From: Oscarella lobularis
Lineage: Eukaryota > Porifera > Homoscleromorpha > Homosclerophorida > Oscarellidae
Assembly (NCBI RefSeq): GCF_947507565.1
Contig: NC_089188.1
Coordinates: forward strand, 2,170,001 to 2,234,000
Length of the DNA: 64,000 nt
Reading direction: 5' to 3'
Every line of letters begins with the position of its first letter. Positions within the stretch are counted from its first letter, which is position 1. Below the pieces are notes generated by a model that saw nothing but the letters and a program-made list of their open reading frames with translations, did not search any database and was not told where the DNA came from. Positions 9,460 through 22,814 of the stretch are shown here, one piece after another. The translations under genes were made by a program, and so were the position numbers.

Positions 9460-10758
9460 TCAGGCCAATTTCTTCAAGTCGTTCTTTGACGGAAAATACC
9501 AGTAGGTTCCACTCACGCACTTGGTCATCATCATGACGCCATCGGCGATTCCGTCGACGTCGGCTCCGACCATGCGATCCAACATGTAGTTGAAATTCTT
9601 CGGCGAGGCCGCATAGCCAATGAAGAAAAGGCCAGCGTCGCCTGACAGACTACCAAAGGGCATCGACTGTCGGACAATTTGGAATGGTTTTGGACGTGCG
9701 AATTCCGTTCCGCCGACTATGCGCGCCACGTGGGAACTTTTCAGCTTGTTTCTCAGCTCGGTGCTGTCTGACTTATTTCGACCAATCCAGGCCTCCTGCC
9801 TGTCAACTAGAAAGGGGTCCCTATATAGACATATATATGTAAGATTAGCTCATACCTGAAGCTTTCTTGATGACGTCGAACTGGTGAATCCAACGCTGCG
9901 TGATGACGTAGCTGCCGCCGTGATCGTCCACTGCGACCGCCTGTCTGTCGTCCTCTGCGGCTGGATTCTCTGTTCCGTCGATGAAGCCCGTCAGATCTCT
10001 TCCGAATCGATAGGTGAAGCTGTAGACGTCGTCGAACTTATCCACGCTGTCTTCCGGGAATGCGTTCATGAATTTCTTTGTCAAATGGAACAGATTGCCG
10101 ACGCTGTTCGATTTAGCGTGGAGAAATATGTCGCCACCTTAATCAATGACAAAATCAATAAAAATTTATAAATTTGAGCTTACCAGTAGCAGGCATGTCT
10201 CCATTGGTTCCCTTGCGTTCAATGTAGCCATAATCTTCCGGAGCTGAACGTCCGTAAGCCTGCAGCATGTAAAAAACATCAAAATTTGTGATTTATCGCT
10301 AAACTTCTCATTTCGCACTCTGTGATAAAAATTGGGACCGAATCCGACTCCGGCCCAGATCTCCTCGTCATCGTCAGACTCTTTGGGCGGAACGACGTGG
10401 TCGACGATTCGCTGGATATTCGCCGCCACATGAGCGCACTTTTTCACATCCGCGCCGGGCTTCAAATGAATCCACACGTACACGGCGTGTTGCTTGCCTT
10501 GGGAGAAGACCTACAGACGAGCGGACGTGATTAGAGATACGTCACGCCCCTTTTTCCTACTGAGTTCTGTGCTTCGGGTTTCCCCGCGGCGTACGCCGTC
10601 GAAATCACGCCATCTTCCGTGGCGTACTTGTGCGCAGCGTAAGCGAAAGCCGACGCGCCGACTGCGCCTAAGAGCAGCTTCGAGCCGAAACGAGTGGCTG
10701 TCCCCGCCGCTGGTGCCGCGGCGCCGAACCAACGAGTTCCTACGATTCGACACGTCAT
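9460..10758 (-). CDS. DyP-type haem peroxidase with mitochondrial-type leader
   Basis: Dye-decolourising peroxidases use haem and hydrogen peroxide. Five exons (10561-10758, 10319-10510, 10184-10259, 9856-10137, 9460-9806) join in frame to 364 residues. Family marks are GDIFLHAKS, the GXXDG motif with catalytic Asp in GFIDGTENP, the putative proximal His in QRWIHQFDVIKK, EAWIGRNKSD, and the C-terminal MPFGSLSGDAGLFFIGYA with DRMVG. The first exon adds about 65 residues (MTCRIVGTRWFG, basic, then the hydrophobic GSKLLLGAVGASAFAYAA) that look like a mitochondrial presequence followed by a membrane or sorting segment. It most resembles the YfeX-like class. The last exon uses the second AG after 9815 because the first gives an early stop. 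DyPs are mainly bacterial and fungal; here the gene has ordinary introns, so it is host-resident. Confidence 0.85.
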
Positions 10759-11010
10759 TTCAAACAATGGATAAAGTTTTCGCACCCGATCTGGCGCCGA
10801 ATCGACTCCAGAGTCGCATAAAACTACGAGCAGCCATCTTCTTTGTTGTGGAAAATGGTCACGAGAGAAAATGGTCACGAGACTCGTGCAGCACGTGCGT
10901 TATGTATACGCAAACAATCCTACGTGTACAGTACGTGTATTGCCTAATCAATATTGAACTAAAGTAGTAGCATATAAGTACACAGCGTGCCGTGACAGCC
11001 AGCGCTACAG

Positions 11011-14000
11011 CTAGAGGTCAAAGAGAGAAACACAACTTGCAGGTAGATCAGCTTGAGGGTCGAACACCAGAACTCCGTCAGAGGAACCCGAACTGTACTT
11101 ACCAGCTTCGTTATATGCATGAACCGTAGCAAAAATCATTTTCCCAACTGGCAACGCTGCATTGGGATTGGAATAGGACGCTGTCAGATGAAGTCCAACG
11201 GACACAAATCCTTGGATGTCGGTACCGCCAATCGACGTACCTATGCTCCATTGATAGTCGACAATTCCTGACTCGCTGTCATAGAAATCGAACCACGTCG
11301 CCACGACGGCATCATCTGAGTGCTGACAGTCCACATCGTCACTCGTTCCATCAATAACCGTGCCTGCCTTCGGTTTCGTCAAATCGACAGTGAAGCCATC
11401 AGAAACTGCCGTGCACGATAATCCCGCTGCATTAACTCCAGTCACCGAGCAGTAATATTTTCCCTTGTGAACCAGTGACAATCCCGAAAAATGCCACTCG
11501 GTAGAAGTAGTCTTCCCTTTTGCGTGAGTATTGCACAAAGTGCTGGCTGTTCCCAAACAAGGCCTATACTCGACTATGCCGCTCTCAGCGTCGCTGAATT
11601 CGTCCCAACTGCAATCGCTGAACGACGACTCCATTTGAAATGTTTTATCTTGCTTGCCTTTTCCGTCGTAAACTCGACCGGCGACGGGCTTCGTCGGATC
11701 GATGAGGATACCGTCGGAAGAAACGACCGTTTGAAGTCCGACTGAATTGTAGCACAGAACCGACGAATAGTACTTCATTCCCGGCGTTAGGACGCAGTGC
11801 TGACAAGTCCCCTTCGTCTGCGAGCCCATCGACTGCGGAGACAGTAATTCCGAGGTGCCCGGTTCGGTTCCAACAAACCATATGCAGTCGACGATGTCGG
11901 TCTCGTCGTCAGTCATTTTCCCCCAAGACGAAGACAGTCCCGTCGTGGAGAATTGATAGTCGATGTCAGTTGCGCCGGCTCCGTCGTACACGTACGATCC
12001 ATTCGGAGCCGTTGTGTCGTGTACGACTCCCGGGGATCTTCGAAGTGAGTACAAGCCCGCACGATTCGTTGCGTTGACGACGAGTTCGTATTTCACAGTA
12101 GCGGTCAGATTCACCGAAGCGGAGAACGATGTTGCCGTGCCCACGGCGTTCATCGTCTCACTGGGGCTCTCTCCCGTCTCCAAAATAATCCACTCGTACG
12201 AGGCAACGCCGCTTTCGTCGTCGTTGAAGTCTGACCACGATCCTGAAACGTTCACCAGCTCACCCCAGACGCTGTCGATCGAAAAACTAACCGAACCACC
12301 AGAGGGAGGCGTCTCGTCAACTACGAATCCATCAGATAACTTTTCCGTCATCAAATTAAGCTCGCTTTGGCACGACACTTTCGTATAGTAGAAATGACCG
12401 TGCATCCATGTCGATACGTCGCGAGTGATTGTCCCCGTGCCGTTTGAAGGTTTGCTCCATATTTCCCCACTTCCAGAACCAGAGCCAGAACCAGAGCCTC
12501 CACTTCCAATGACGTTTGACGAGGAGTCTACGATGCTTATGTCGCACGTTTCTATGGGGCTGTCGGGGTCTGTAAAACCTTTCCACGTCGCACTGAATAT
12601 TTCGTTGATTTTGTAATAGTCTTTATCAACATTCAGCCCATCCAAAACCTCTCCAGCCACAGGCGGTGTCAGATCGATGAGAAAACTACTCGACTGGTGA
12701 TCGCTGTACGTGTCGAAGTTGTCCAATGAAACGTGAAGGCTGACGTAGTAGCTTGCTCCTTGAAGTAGAAGACAATTCGTGCAAACGGCTTTTCTCGCAG
12801 TGCCAACGTTCGTGTAGTTGAGTATCTGAGTGCCACCGGGAACGGTGCCGATGCTGTAGCAATATCTGTAGCCAAGATCAGACGATTCGTCATTAAGTCC
12901 GCCTCTCCAGTCCCACGACACGTCAATCACGGAATCGGTGTACTCCATCGTTATGTCGCAGCACTCAGATGGATCGAGAGCGTCTGTCGGTGGAGCCAAA
13001 TCAAACGTTTCTTCGACCGAGCTAGAAACGAGACCTGCACTGCTGAACGCTCTTGCCGCGATCGTTTGTTTCGTCCCGTAAAGAGACTCGCCGTTACCCA
13101 GGTGTTCATAGAACGGGCCCCTGTAGGGAGAGAGTACGACAGTCTCGGTTGACGAATTGGCGCTAATTTGTAGCTCGACCGAACTGACAATAGATTCTGG
13201 GTCTTGAAATCCTCCCCACTTTACAGTAAACGAACTATCGTCATAATCCAGAAGGTCGACCGATCCGCTCGTAGGCGGAGTCCCGTCTATGCTCACCGAC
13301 GGCGACGTCGACGTCAAAGAAGCTCTGTCTGTACAATTGACGTAGACGCTCACGAGCCTCGAGTAAGAATAGCCGCTCGTATTGACGTATATCGTCTGTT
13401 CATCTAAATCGTGAAGTTCTATCTGTATAGTCCATTGTCCAGGAGCCACGATGATGAGCCAACATCGTGGAGGTCCGCTATCGTGGTCACATGCTCCAGT
13501 CCAGTTCACCTGTAGCAGGTTATTCGAAATCCACGTGAGACCAGATATCGTGCCCGGTTTTGGATCTGTCAAGTCGACTATGAACCCGTCTGACGAAGCA
13601 GTGGTTTTGAGTCCGACGCCATTCGATGCCTCGACAGTGACGAAATACTCGACTCCCGGAATGAAAAAACAGCTCCAACAGTACGCTGACGTATTCTGCG
13701 TTACATTAGTCGCGAGCTGTATCTGACACCCTTCTTCATTGCTACCCACTGACCATCTGTAGAAATGAACGTCGCTTTCAGAGTCAGTAAAATTGTACCA
13801 CTGAGCTCCAATGCCTGTGTCTGTGTAGTGCCAGTCTATATCGTCCGGACCCATTCCGTCGAGTACGTATCCGCGGATAGGAGGTGAAATGTCTATCAAG
13901 AGTCCAGTCGACGATTTCACGGATGACAGACCGGCTTTGTTGAACGCTTTCACAGTGACGTAATAAATTTTGAAAGCTTTAAGCGTCAAGTTGCTTGCAC

Positions 14001-17000
14001 TAGCCGCTTCATTGAGTTTCACGTCAACGAAGGGTTGAACGTCTTGACTCATTGGAGATTGACCGTCGATAGACCACGAGTAGCTGTCTATTGGACTCTC
14101 CGAGTCGCTGAATTTGCTCCACCACGCTTCCACGACGTCGAGAGACGACTGATAGGGAAGGGTCTCGACTACTCCAACGTCAGGAGGAGTCGTATCAATG
14201 GTAATGCCGTTGGACGAATTTGTTGATTCGAGTCTAACTCCATTGCGGCATCGAACGAGAACAAAGTACTTCGTTCCAGGAATCATCGTAATCGACGAAA
14301 ACACGTGTTTCGTAGCTCCAACAGAGATCAACGTGAACGGGTAGAAATCGTCAGTGGACTTACTCGTTCCTATTCCGACGTAGCACGCCTCTATTCCACT
14401 ATGATCGTCAGTGAATATGTCCCAATTAGCCGAGAGGCTCGACGTCGACGTTTGATAGTCGATATCGTTCGCTCCATCGCCGTCGCGAACAACACCCACT
14501 ACGGGTGGACTGTCGTCATACAAAACGCCCTCGGAGCAGACCTTCGATGAGAGACCGGCCCGATTTCTTGCCACGACCGAAACGTAGTATCGTAAACCAG
14601 GCACGTAGTCGACTTTGTACGAAGCTCGCATCCGCGTGTTGTTTGATAGCATCGTGTACGGCTGTACCTGCGTGCCGCATTTCTCTGTGCCAATTGCCCA
14701 CTTGCAGTACCATATCGAGCTTTCCGCGTCGGTGAAACTGGGCCACGACGCGTTGAGAGCCTTTCCAACGGCAATTTCGACTACGACGCTTTCCGGAGGT
14801 GGTGCCACGGGTTCGGTCACGTCTACCGTTACCCCATTGGATGCGCCGGCGATTTGTAAGCCAGCTCTATTGTAGCAAATGACGGAGACGAAATACTTCT
14901 GTCCATTGCTGAGACTAAAGTTGGCGCTGAACGTCACGTTTGACCCCACTTTGGCGAAATTCATGATATCCGTACCGTTGGCCATCGTTCCAATTGCCCA
15001 CTCAAAATAGTCCACGGTACTCTCCAAGTCTTTGAATCCGTACCAGTGAGCTTTGATGTTTTCATTGTCGGTTTGGAAAACGTTTCCTGGCTGCATGGCA
15101 CCGTGGATAATAACCCCTTTCGCGGGAGGAGTGATGTCGATCAGAACCCCGTCAGAGTGAACGCACGTTTGAAGTCGAGCAGCGTTTGTCGCGCAGACTT
15201 TTGCATAGTAGGCTTGATTCTGCATGAGACTCAATCCTCCAAACGTGTGAGACGTCGTCGCGTTGGCTACCACCGTCAGAGCGATCGTATTGTGATCCCC
15301 AGGCGTCGATCCAAGACCGACTTCCAAAATATCGATGTAGGACTCTGAGTCTTGAATCAGAGGCCACGTGAACGAAATCACGCTATCAGACGACTGGTAG
15401 TCTATGTCGGCGGACGGAATGTCGCCGTCCTTGACAACGACGGCCTTCGCTGGTGTCGTATCGATCAGGAGGCCATCGGAAACGCTCGCAACCTTCAGTC
15501 CCGCTCCGTTGACAGCTCGAACGGTCACGCAGTAATAGGTGTTATGATCGAGCGACAGTGGTTCCAGCACTTCGTAGGAAACGCCGACGTTCTTGAAATT
15601 GTCCAGCAAATAGAACCCTTTACAGTCTATATCGTAGTTCCACTCGTAGAAGTTGATGCCGCTGTGAGGATCAGAGAAGCCCTCCCAGCGAAATCGAAGC
15701 ATTTCGTTGTCCGGCGAATAGTCGATATCAGTCGTAAGGCCGCACGGATCGGGACACAAGTCGAAAACGACTCCAGCTAAGGGATGAGTATTGTCTGGGG
15801 CAATTCCGTCTGAAGTTCCAGTTGAGGATAGACCCGCACGACTAGTGCATCGAATCGATGCGTAGTAGGTCGTATAGAGAACGAGATTCACTGAATGAGA
15901 AAACGTCGTGCTTATTGACGAGTTGGTCGGCATTTCGGATACGACTTCCGTCAAGGCGGTTTTGAGAGACCAACCGCACGACTGGAGCCCGCTCACCGAT
16001 GGAAACACTGCCCATTTTGTCTTGATGCCGGTTAGGAGAACCTGGTAGTCTCGGTCTATACTCTCGTCGGCCAGATTGTCTTCAAAGCGAATGTCAAGGA
16101 TTTCCGTCGGTACTGGAGGAAAAGCGTCGATGAAAACGCCGTCGGACGCGACGTCTGTGAAAAGTCCTGCTTTGTTATAACACCGAACAACTGGCTTGTA
16201 AGTTTTTCCTGTGATCAGAACCCCAACGAGATTCGTAACAGTCTTGCTGCCGCTGAAAGGTACGCTGCTAAAAGAAGACACGACCCTTTCGTCTGCCGTA
16301 TTGTACTCTTCATAAACAGCTAATTGACAATAGTCGAGATCGCTTTGGTCGTCCTTGAAGCCGCTCCAATTGACGCCAACCGATGTATTGACGTGCTGAT
16401 AGTCAATATCCGAAGAAAGACTGTCCAACACTGTGCCAGGATCAGGTGGGCTGTAATCGGTAATAAATTTATTTGAAGTGACTGAACTCGTTCGAAGAGC
16501 GCCATTCTTTATGATGAGCCGCAAATCGTACGAGAATCCGGACTGGAAGTTACCGTTGGACAAAATGCGATCATCTTGAGGAAGAGTTATGTCTATCACG
16601 CAATCAGATGGATCTGAACACGACGAATAAACTTGATAACCGGCGGTATTGCAAGCCGTGTCCAAGGGATTATTGACGTTTTCTGCGCACACTGTCCATC
16701 TAATTTCGATTATCCCACTCTCGGGATCATTGCAGCCCTTGAGTGTTGCCACGAGTTGACGAGTGGGCGAATTCACGTAATCGAGCTGGGTACGATCAGA
16801 CGTACTTTTCACAATGATCACCGTCCCTGTCACCGGGTTCGTCGTATCGACTTTGACGCCATTTGAAGACCTCGTCGAAACTAATCCAGCCCGATTGTAA
16901 ACGCGCAACGTGACATAATAAATCGTATTGTGCTGCAACGATAGATTGATTTCACCAGAATCCGCTTGTACTGTCACGTAGCCTTTCGTGTTCGTACTCA

Positions 17001-19215
17001 AAGCACTTGTACCCACTGCTATCTGATACGTATTTGTCGTTTCCAGTCCGCTCTCACTGTCGTAAACAGTATTGGGGTCCCAGTGTACCGAAATCCTAGT
17101 ATTGCTCATTTGATACGTTATGTCTGCCAGCTGATTGGGCTGCGGTCGATCTCCGTCGTAGATCACTCCAATCACCGGATTAGTGATGTCAACAAGTATC
17201 AAAGACGAGTCGAGCGTCGATGCTGTGTTTCTGACATTTTTTGCCGTCACTTTGATCTTATATTTGGCCCCGTTCGTCAGTGTAAATTGATTGGTTACTG
17301 TAACGTCAACCGTGCCGGCACTCGTTGTCGTAACTGTCTGTTGCGGAAACACGTTCGTTTCTCCTACTTCTGTAACCAGTCGCCAATCTATAGTAACCTT
17401 ATCGCACGGTACTTTGAAGTTTTGAAATTTGATTTTGATCGCTTTATTGTCTGTTATCATCAAATAGTTGACGCCGTCAGGAGCCAGCTTCAATGAAAGG
17501 AGAGTTTGAGTACCGGATTTATAGACGGAAATTAGAGCAGTCGATAAATCAACACCGGTCGTTGGCTTGGGAGTGTTCGTAGGATCGACCGCGACGCAAG
17601 ATCCGCCCGTGCAGTGTCGACACGCCGCTTTATCGCCTTCGCAATTCAGATCAGGATAGTCACACTCATCGACATTGGCGTAGCATTGATGACTAATGGG
17701 ATGATATATGGGAAGGCAATTCGACCCGTCGCAATACGTCCCACTGACGCACGGATTCGTGATAACAGTGTGAACGGCGCACTCGGCAGTGAAGTCCTCG
17801 CTGACGCAGCTTGCCGCATCGCAGTGATCATTTCGCGTGCACGGTTGCCCGTCGTCGCAGTTCGTACCCTTCGCGTAATCCGTCCACGACGAGCCGCTTG
17901 CGCCGAAATTGCAATACTGGCACTGGTTACCAGGATTCACCGCGTTGTTGTCGTAGCACGTGCCGCCGACGAGACACCCGCACGTACTGGAAGACGTCAA
18001 GCAGCCCTTTATTATTTTGCAAGTGCTCGACCCATCGCATTCTTGGCACGCCAGAGAACATTGACCGGGTATCTGCGTACCGACGCATAGACCGGCCGAC
18101 GTACATTTATCGGTGTGCGTGCACAAGTCGTTATCGTTGCAGGAGTCCCCGGTCAAAGGCGTCCACTGGATTGTAGACTGATCCGGCTTACAAGCCTTGA
18201 AGGCAAAGATATGTTTTGGTATTGAATTGGAATAAATTAAGTGGTACCTGACACTGCGAGTACTGGCTCTCAGGATTCTTAGTGTCTTTGATGTAGCACT
18301 GGCTGTTTATCAAGCAGTAGCCTGAGTTTAGAGTGCATCCGGCTCCGTTGCAGGTTTCACAGCTTTTACACGTAAAGGCGGTTCCGCTGCATACGCCGTC
18401 TTTACACTGGTCGTCTTTTGTGCACGCTTGCGTGTCGTCGCACGGTCCACCCGAAACGGCCGTCCACGCACTGCGGGAAACGAGTTTGTTGCACACCTAT
18501 ACCGGTAAGCATAATGAGAAGCCATCTAGAGACATCCGTAGAAGGGATCAGAGTTACCTGGCACCCGCCGTTTCCCGTTCCCGTTGACGACTGCTTCTCT
18601 AAATCAGCGTAGCATACACCCCCAATTTTGCAAGCTTTGCTGTCTATGTAGCAACGTTGATCCTCTGAGGTGCTCGGGCAACTATTCCCATTTCCATATT
18701 TGTTTCGCGACACAGTACGATATCTCCATCGGATAGTAGTGTCGTGGCAACTTCCATCGCATGCGCCCCAATTTCCCCAGTTATTCACTTGGCAGTCAAC
18801 TAAACGGAGTTCCTTAAAAAGCATTCCAATGTAACAACAGATCGCTGGTTTACCGTTGCATGCTCTGCACTGCATGCTCGATCTTTGTACGTATGACGAC
18901 CAATAAACGGTGCTAAAAAGGGGGGAAGGCTTATATAAAACGACTAACGGTCGCGCCATTTACTTGCAACCCCAGGTGAAAATGAATTTCCGACACGATT
19001 CCCTACTGTGCGTCTGCCTTTGTGAGTAGTAAGTGGTGTACGAACATCCATAAGTGAACCTACGAAGAAAGGTCGTCATCGCTGGAAGCAAAAAAACGCC
19101 CTCCGTGGCGCTGGGTATCATACTGTGAACACAACGACGTCCGCTGACTGTATTCGTCACCTCTAACGCAAGAAAGGTAGAAGAACGCCACCAAGAGGAC
19201 GTGCCCGAAGTTCAT
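11011..19215 (-). CDS. Giant secreted protein: TSP1 repeat, Cys-rich modules and about 20 tandem FN3-like repeats
   Basis: Five exons; the last (11011 to about 18199) is nearly 7.2 kb without an intron. The N-terminus MNFGHVLLVAFFYLSCVRG is a clear signal peptide. Next come a Cys-rich region, a thrombospondin type-1 repeat (NNWGNWGACDGSC ... WRYRTVS), and several Cys-rich modules with CNDNDLCTHTDKC and CDDGQPCTRNDHC patterns. The rest is about 20 repeats of roughly 105 residues with a shared frame: DGxxxxDIDYQ, WxxFxDxESGI, a YYVTVRAxNxAGL core and SDGxxIDTTPP. This resembles FN3-like repeat proteins of sponges, choanoflagellates and amphioxus. One repeat holds a GSGSGSGSGS run. No C-terminal membrane segment is visible in this frame, so it is probably extracellular matrix or secreted, with a total near 2,620 residues. 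Many N-x-S/T sites fit secretion. Exact partner unknown. Confidence 0.8.
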
Positions 19216-19366
19216 GTTGCACGCCTCGAGACAAATCAAATCTGGGGCTCACGTGAACGACTATCTAGCCTCTCCTACGTCGTGACATCCGATATAGAAA
19301 AGCACGTGTACGTATGTACGTTCAGTAAAGTAAATGTTGTACAGGAATTGTATTTCTTTTCTACGC

Positions 19367-21015
19367 TTAGCTTTTTTCAAGAAACGTTTCCCAGTTCTTC
19401 AGGCGCTCCTCCCTTTCTTTGCTCGTCTCTTCGACTTGATAGTCGGTCGTGCCATCCCACAACTCGACCACGATACTTTTTCCTCCAAAAAATCTCCCAT
19501 TCATAGCCTGAAAATCGAGAAAAAAGACTCGCTAGTCGATGGGACTAAACATACGCTGACGCATTCGTCTGCCATTTCTTGTTCCCTGAAAGCCACGGAA
19601 GCCACGCCATCTGGGTGGCGCTACAGGAAATAATTAGCATACACTTCCTAGTTACCACAGCTTCCTTACGTCGAATATCAAGACTTTCTTGACGTGACCG
19701 AATTTTTTGCATTCTTCCATGATATCGTCTTTTATGTCGGTTATGGCAACGGGGTTCTCCTGGACGAGAAAATATGACGTCGTATCATTAGTTCACCTTT
19801 ATGAAAACTAACTTCGAATTCTTTGGGTTCAAACATATTTTTAAATATAACAATTCTCTCGTTTTTAGCTCGTTTCTGAGTTGACTCTTGCCATCCGAGG
19901 AGCCTAGGGATAAATTAGTCAGAATATAAATAAAAAATTTGACGTCTACTTTTCTTGTGTATTCGCTTTTCGTTTCTTTACTTTCTTCTTCTTTTTTCGA
20001 AGCGCCGTGTTGTAGTCTCCCTTCTGAGCAAACTTTGCCTGAAATATATTAGAAATTCATCTAGCGCGTTTCCTCTACAATAGGAAAGAGACCCTTTCAA
20101 TGGAGAGTTTCTTCCCCTTAAACAAACTCTCGTCCAATAATTTAATAGCCAGGTCAACGGATTCTTTCTAAAACAAAATAATCAATTCCATTTCTTAGAC
20201 GCTATGTTATATAACCTTTAAGTAGCCACAAAGGCCATCTCCTTTCAGATGTCCTTCCTCGTCTTGATACAATTTAATTTTAGGCTTGTCTACAGATCAT
20301 TTCTATCTATTGTGGATTGCCTCAGAGTCTCGATTGACTCACTCGTATCCGGATCCTCCATTATTATCCCACATTTGGACATGAGTTCGGTAAATTCTTC
20401 CAATGTCGTGTCCTCATGCAGTCCTAATGAGTCAAACATAGACCATACCTCATTTCTATATAAGAAGTTGTACCTGACACGTAGACGTTTCTATTTTTTG
20501 ACTCGTCAACGTCAAACCATCCAGCTAAAATGCGAGTGAATTTTCAGGAAACAAATTTCATCGGCAAACCAGCGGGTTCTTCCGGTTTCGTCTTAGGTAT
20601 TCCACTTTTCTACATATATGACGTCATAAATCTCGCGAGGCAAGCAGTAATAAATGCAAACTTCGGCTTTCTTCTTTTTCTGCGGCTTTTCAGGAGGCAA
20701 AGCTGCCGCTTCGGCGGCTCGCTTGCTCCATTCTTGGGCTTCGGGCGTAAATCCGTAGTTTGCCTGATAGCCGGCGATGAATTCTTCGTCTACCTGTAAA
20801 GAAATGCGTTTAGTGATGCTGAACAATACAGATCTGGCGACCTTAGGAAACCACGCTTTCTTTTCGTCATCCCACTCGAAAACGGTCCCGTCTTGAGGAT
20901 CGATGAATGTCTTTTTCGATTCGCTTGGATTGGGAGCTGCTGCAGGAGCCACGGAAGCCTTTAATTCTGCCACGAAGTCTGCAGTAGCGGCTGAATTGTC
21001 GGGTTTGTCGGACAT
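19367..21015 (-). CDS. HTATSF1: HIV Tat-specific factor 1 homologue (splicing factor, Cus2 family)
   Basis: U2 snRNP-associated factor that binds SF3B1 and helps branch-site recognition. The N-terminal exon (20842-21015) ends IDPQDGTVFEWDDEKKAWFPK, and the next has EEFIAGYQANYGFTPEA; both match the start of human Tat-SF1. RRM1 follows with GWFDVDESKNRNVYVSGL, EFTELMSKCGIIMEDP and KLYQDEEGHLKGDGLC. The second RRM, a UHM domain, ends with MNGRFFGGKSIVVELWDGTT, then DYQVEETSKEREERLKNWE, which match almost word for word. The product stops just after this block, so the long acidic tail of vertebrates is missing. About ten exons with short introns; the middle exons (19680-20250) were followed by eye and not all borders are certain. 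Confidence 0.88.
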
Positions 21016-21091
21016 TTTCGCAAAGGTGGTGCAAGGGTGTAGCGTGCTGTAGAAAAATGAATAAATACATGTAGTGTTCTTGAAAAATTGA

Positions 21092-22735
21092 TTAGTCCGT
21101 CTCTTTGACGGGCGATCCAATCATAACACTTTTGTTTTTTGCAACCTCCCCTTCTAGTAGACTATCAAAGGCATCTTGCTTGCCTAAACACAATAATTCT
21201 CTTTCCTTGACTTCGGAGTGAACTGGACAGAAAAAGTTCTTACATTCTAAGTAGGTCTGCAGAAAGGCACTGGTAAAGCAGTGGTTCAGTTCCAAAGCCT
21301 TCGCATGACTCAACTCCCCGATGAACTTGAGTCGACGAGCCAAGAACGTGCGGAAAACGAAGCCAAAATCAGTGCAAAATTGATGTCCAGTACCCCTACA
21401 TTAGACCTGCAAGCACACACGTATTAATCTTAAAAACATCTGTGTACCGTATAGTGAACATTTTTCGATGAGCTATGATAACAATTTCAATTAAGCAATC
21501 ATGGGCTTGGGAGGCGTACCTGGATCTTTTTCTATTACACTCTTTATTTTTCGAATGTTCTCAGGCCAGTGAAAGGTTTCAGAATTCAAAAAGAGAATAG
21601 GCTGCTTCATCTCCATTGGATCGTCACGGTCAAAAGGAAACATCCAGGCGTCATACACCACAGCACATCTGTATCAGGATAACGAGTGAAAAAACGCACT
21701 ATAAATTCATTTTTTTTCTGACTTAAAACGCTCATCGAGTAGAGACCGAATTGACGTAGTTCCACCAAAAGAGTGACCTGCCATAGCCACTTTGTCTAAA
21801 TCCAATCGATTCTAAGAGAGTCAGACTGACTACCAATTTAAATGTCACTGATTCTATACTTTCAGTTGTTTCAAATCAAAAGAACAATTTAACTCGTTCT
21901 GAATTGCTTCTCCTGCATTGATTTTTTCAAGTAAATCTAGCAGTCGCGACGTTTCTGCAGCCCTTTGGGGCAGCTAGAGCAGACAAGACACTGTCTACCC
22001 ACCAAAGAGCAAGATGCACCCCCCGGAAAACCTGACGATTCCTCAATGGCCACTCCTTCTCTCCGGGCTTCAAGTGTTGATATTCAAGCCACTGAAACTC
22101 ACCGCACTCAGTTTTGAAAAACGTTGCACAGGCAGTCATGTCTCTATAGTAGTCAGGATAAGAGTGTCCTATATCATCATCCTTCTGTAGAACCTGTGTT
22201 CTATGGCTGCAACGAGAAATCCTTCTGACGCCAAAGTACAGCACAGAGCGCTGTACGACGTTCTCATTCCCGCCAAACCGTGGGAAAAGATGATGACAGG
22301 TAATTTATCTGACAAAAAGAACACAAGTACTTCAAACACTTTATCTACTATCTACCGTCATGACTGCCAACATCAGTCTCAGTGCCGTTGGGAAGAAGTG
22401 GCGTCTCCCATAGACACATCGCTTCCTCAGAACCTAAAGATTTTAATTAACTAACTCTTATATCTGACGTCATCAGATGCACCTCCTATGAACCAAAATA
22501 GACGACCGACTATCGCCTGATTCATTTTCATGTAATTCGCATAGCCAGCGGTGTAACGACGGTCCGGCAACCACGCAGCCGCTTTCGCCTCCGCCGTCTC
22601 GGCCGGCGTTGGGTAGTAGAGCCGAGCGAGAAGATTGTCGGGACCCTTTCCAAACAGCAGGTCAAACGTTCCGACTTTGAGAGATCCTGGACGAGGAGGA
22701 AAGCCCTCCTTTCGAAAAGCTCGCAAGAATGACAT
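21092..22735 (-). CDS. Platelet-activating factor acetylhydrolase (PLA2G7/PAFAH2 type)
   Basis: Alpha/beta hydrolase that removes short or oxidised sn-2 acyl chains from phospholipids. The frame starts [11 protein letters not shown] at 22735 and continues with [19 protein letters not shown] and [15 protein letters not shown], matching the family N-terminus. Next are a [15 protein letters not shown]-like block and [12 protein letters not shown], then the nucleophile elbow [13 protein letters not shown] (Ser in GHSFG). Further on are YDAWMFPFD with the acid residue and [16 protein letters not shown]. The catalytic His is in [10 protein letters not shown], like HQNFADF of human PLA2G7. No clear signal peptide, which favours the intracellular PAFAH2 form. 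The start lies 79 bp from that of the divergent gene at 22815. Confidence 0.88.
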
Positions 22736-22814
22736 TGATACTTTTCTAACGTGCGGTAGGTCGACTAACAATTTTCTGCAATGGCTTTTTCAGCGCCGAA
22801 GGAGCTCCTGAGAG

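Noticed and set aside
11011-11045. Extra 3' splice of the giant gene giving a membrane tail from about 10,860
   Set aside because: It would need a 26-bp intron, about half the normal size here, and the tail lacks a convincing membrane segment.
11491-18176. Many plus-strand frames of 60-180 residues
   Set aside because: Antisense shadows of the giant repeat exon, recurring with the repeat period.
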